64,000 nt of DNA, from NCBI GenBank assembly GCA_020744425.1, contig JAGMUV010000031.1, positions 434,001-498,000 of the forward strand. Reading direction: 5' to 3'. Under the pieces are notes generated by a model, which had not been told where the DNA came from, made no database searches, and was given only the letters and a program-made list of their open reading frames with translations. Of this stretch, positions 63,164 to 64,000 are shown piece after piece. The position numbers and the translations under genes were made by a program. Position 1 is the stretch's first letter; the number at the start of each line of letters is the position of its first letter. The DNA comes from Dactylonectria macrodidyma (Eukaryota; Ascomycota; Sordariomycetes; Hypocreales; Nectriaceae).

Positions 63164-64000
63164 ATGGAGAAGGAGAGTCTAGCCGAGCAGTTCCGCCGAC
63201 GGGATGCGCGCAACCGCGAGAACGTTGCGCTTGCCGGTCTGGGAATCCGTACATCGGCGGACATCTTCGAGGCTGCGCAGCGGCAGTTCCAGGAGGCAGC
63301 TAGGACAGAGAGCAACTCAGTGGCACCGGGACCGGTCGACGCTTCAGGGCTGGCGAGTCTCGGCATCCGGACGTCGGCCGACATTTTAGAGGCGACGCAA
63401 AGAGAGTACGAACAATCGAGGGAGGAGGGTTCTCGCAGGCGGCGGGGTCGGAAACCGAGGGAGTCTGGCAGCGTCGAGAGGCAGCCAAGGAGCCTAGAAG
63501 GCAGACCGGGAAACAACGAGGCTGCAAGGCCGGGAAATAACCAGCTTGCAAGGCCTGGAACATTGTTCCGGTCCGTTCAGATAGACGGAGGCAGCGGGGT
63601 GCCGTTAGCCCCACGACCGGCCAGCGAGGAAGAGGCGCACAATCAGCTGAATACGGCGATGCTCGCGGGATCAGATTCCCGTCCATGGGAGGAAATGCTG
63701 GAGGCTGGGCGAAGGTCTCTGGTCGCAGATCTAGGGCTTCGGACGGTGGCTGATATTTCCGAGGAGTCGAGAAACGACAATATTTGGCAATGGAAACGGA
63801 CGAGGACAGTGGAGTCGTTCGGCCAAGTCGCCGGCGAGGCCGAGGATGCGGCGGAGGACGGTGCTCCTCCTGCGGGGCCGAGTACGCAGCCGGGAAGGAA
63901 GAGAGCGGGTTCTGGCCGCACTGATCAGCCAGCACCGAAGCGCAAGAGGGCCGCGGTCCGCCGAGAGAGGGACGAGGAAGAACAGGCGGGGGACCTCGGC
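63164..64000 (+). CDS. Unknown repeat-containing protein, truncated by window end
   Basis: An open frame from the ATG at 63164 (MEKESLAEQFRRRDARNREN) through the last base, at least 279 aa. It contains a repeated motif: LAGLGIRTSADIFEAAQRQF (about residue 25), LASLGIRTSADILEATQREY (about 65) and VADLGLRTVADISEESRN (about 190). Basic, disordered spacers and a Lys/Arg-rich stretch (GRKRAGSG, PKRKRAAVRRERDEEE) suggest a nuclear protein. It shares an upstream region with the OB-like gene on the other strand. The family is not recognised; it could be the N-terminus of a larger transposon or chromatin protein. Confidence 0.6.
   Translation, partial: MEKESLAEQFRRRDARNRENVALAGLGIRTSADIFEAAQRQFQEAARTESNSVAPGPVDASGLASLGIRTSADILEATQREYEQSREEGSRRRRGRKPRESGSVERQPRSLEGRPGNNEAARPGNNQLARPGTLFRSVQIDGGSGVPLAPRPASEEEAHNQLNTAMLAGSDSRPWEEMLEAGRRSLVADLGLRTVADISEESRNDNIWQWKRTRTVESFGQVAGEAEDAAEDGAPPAGPSTQPGRKRAGSGRTDQPAPKRKRAAVRRERDEEEQAGDLG

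Noticed and set aside
1..64000. Starship-type captain (DUF3435 tyrosine recombinase), secondary-metabolite cluster, or rRNA genes
   Set aside because: Looked for their motifs and found none.

Overview
This window looks like a repeat-rich, gene-poor accessory region of a filamentous ascomycete (Pezizomycotina). The reasons are short spliceosomal introns of 49-66 nt with CTAAC/CTGAC-like branch sites, Tad-type LINEs, pogo/Fot1 transposons, a chromodomain Ty3/Gypsy retrotransposon, and fungal host families (CorA-like membrane proteins, MYND finger, chromodomain protein, GCN5 fragment). The species cannot be fixed from the sequence. All family names come from reading motifs; nothing was searched.

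Layout. 1-7060: a Tad-like LINE with overlapping ORFs, a one-base frameshift and a (TAC)n tail. 7159-9530: a Fot1-like transposase pseudogene. 11166-15965: two same-family pogo elements placed end to end and sharing a single TA; one is split by a solo LTR and the other has an intact spliced 550-aa transposase. 16-21 kb: transposon fragments, a frameshifted chromodomain gene, a TA-flanked MITE and three solo LTRs with perfect 5-bp target duplications. 22-26.5 kb: a broken hAT gene holding a 2.3-kb TA-flanked element with no transposase. 26545-34320: a young Ty3/Gypsy element (identical-looking 462-bp LTRs, intact gag and pol) inserted into older copies of its own LTR, and carrying a spliced antisense gene for a Zn2Cys6-like coiled-coil protein. 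34321-34800: a GCN5 fragment cut by the LTR. 35168-37537: an intact kinase-like gene. 38.7-42.6 kb: a decayed chitinase-like gene interrupted by an 834-bp hAT element. 42.6-49 kb: almost featureless. 49450-51024: an intact CorA-like gene. 51.2-60.3 kb: a nested stack in which a 413-bp MITE sits in the transposase gene of a 3.5-kb MULE, which sits in one arm of a ~7.4-kb inverted-repeat structure carrying a second CorA-like gene and a DUF6589-like remnant. 60.5-64 kb: a MYND-finger gene and a divergent pair (OB-like protein / repeat-containing protein running off the window).

How it works together. Most of the window is a record of transposition, and insertion order can often be read from exact target-site duplications. 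Best candidates for something undescribed are the antisense Zn2Cys6 gene of the Gypsy element, repeated self-insertion at the same ATAGG inside the LTR, and the 17-bp-spaced duplicated motif in the inverted repeats of several pogo-like families, which changes in concert between subfamilies.
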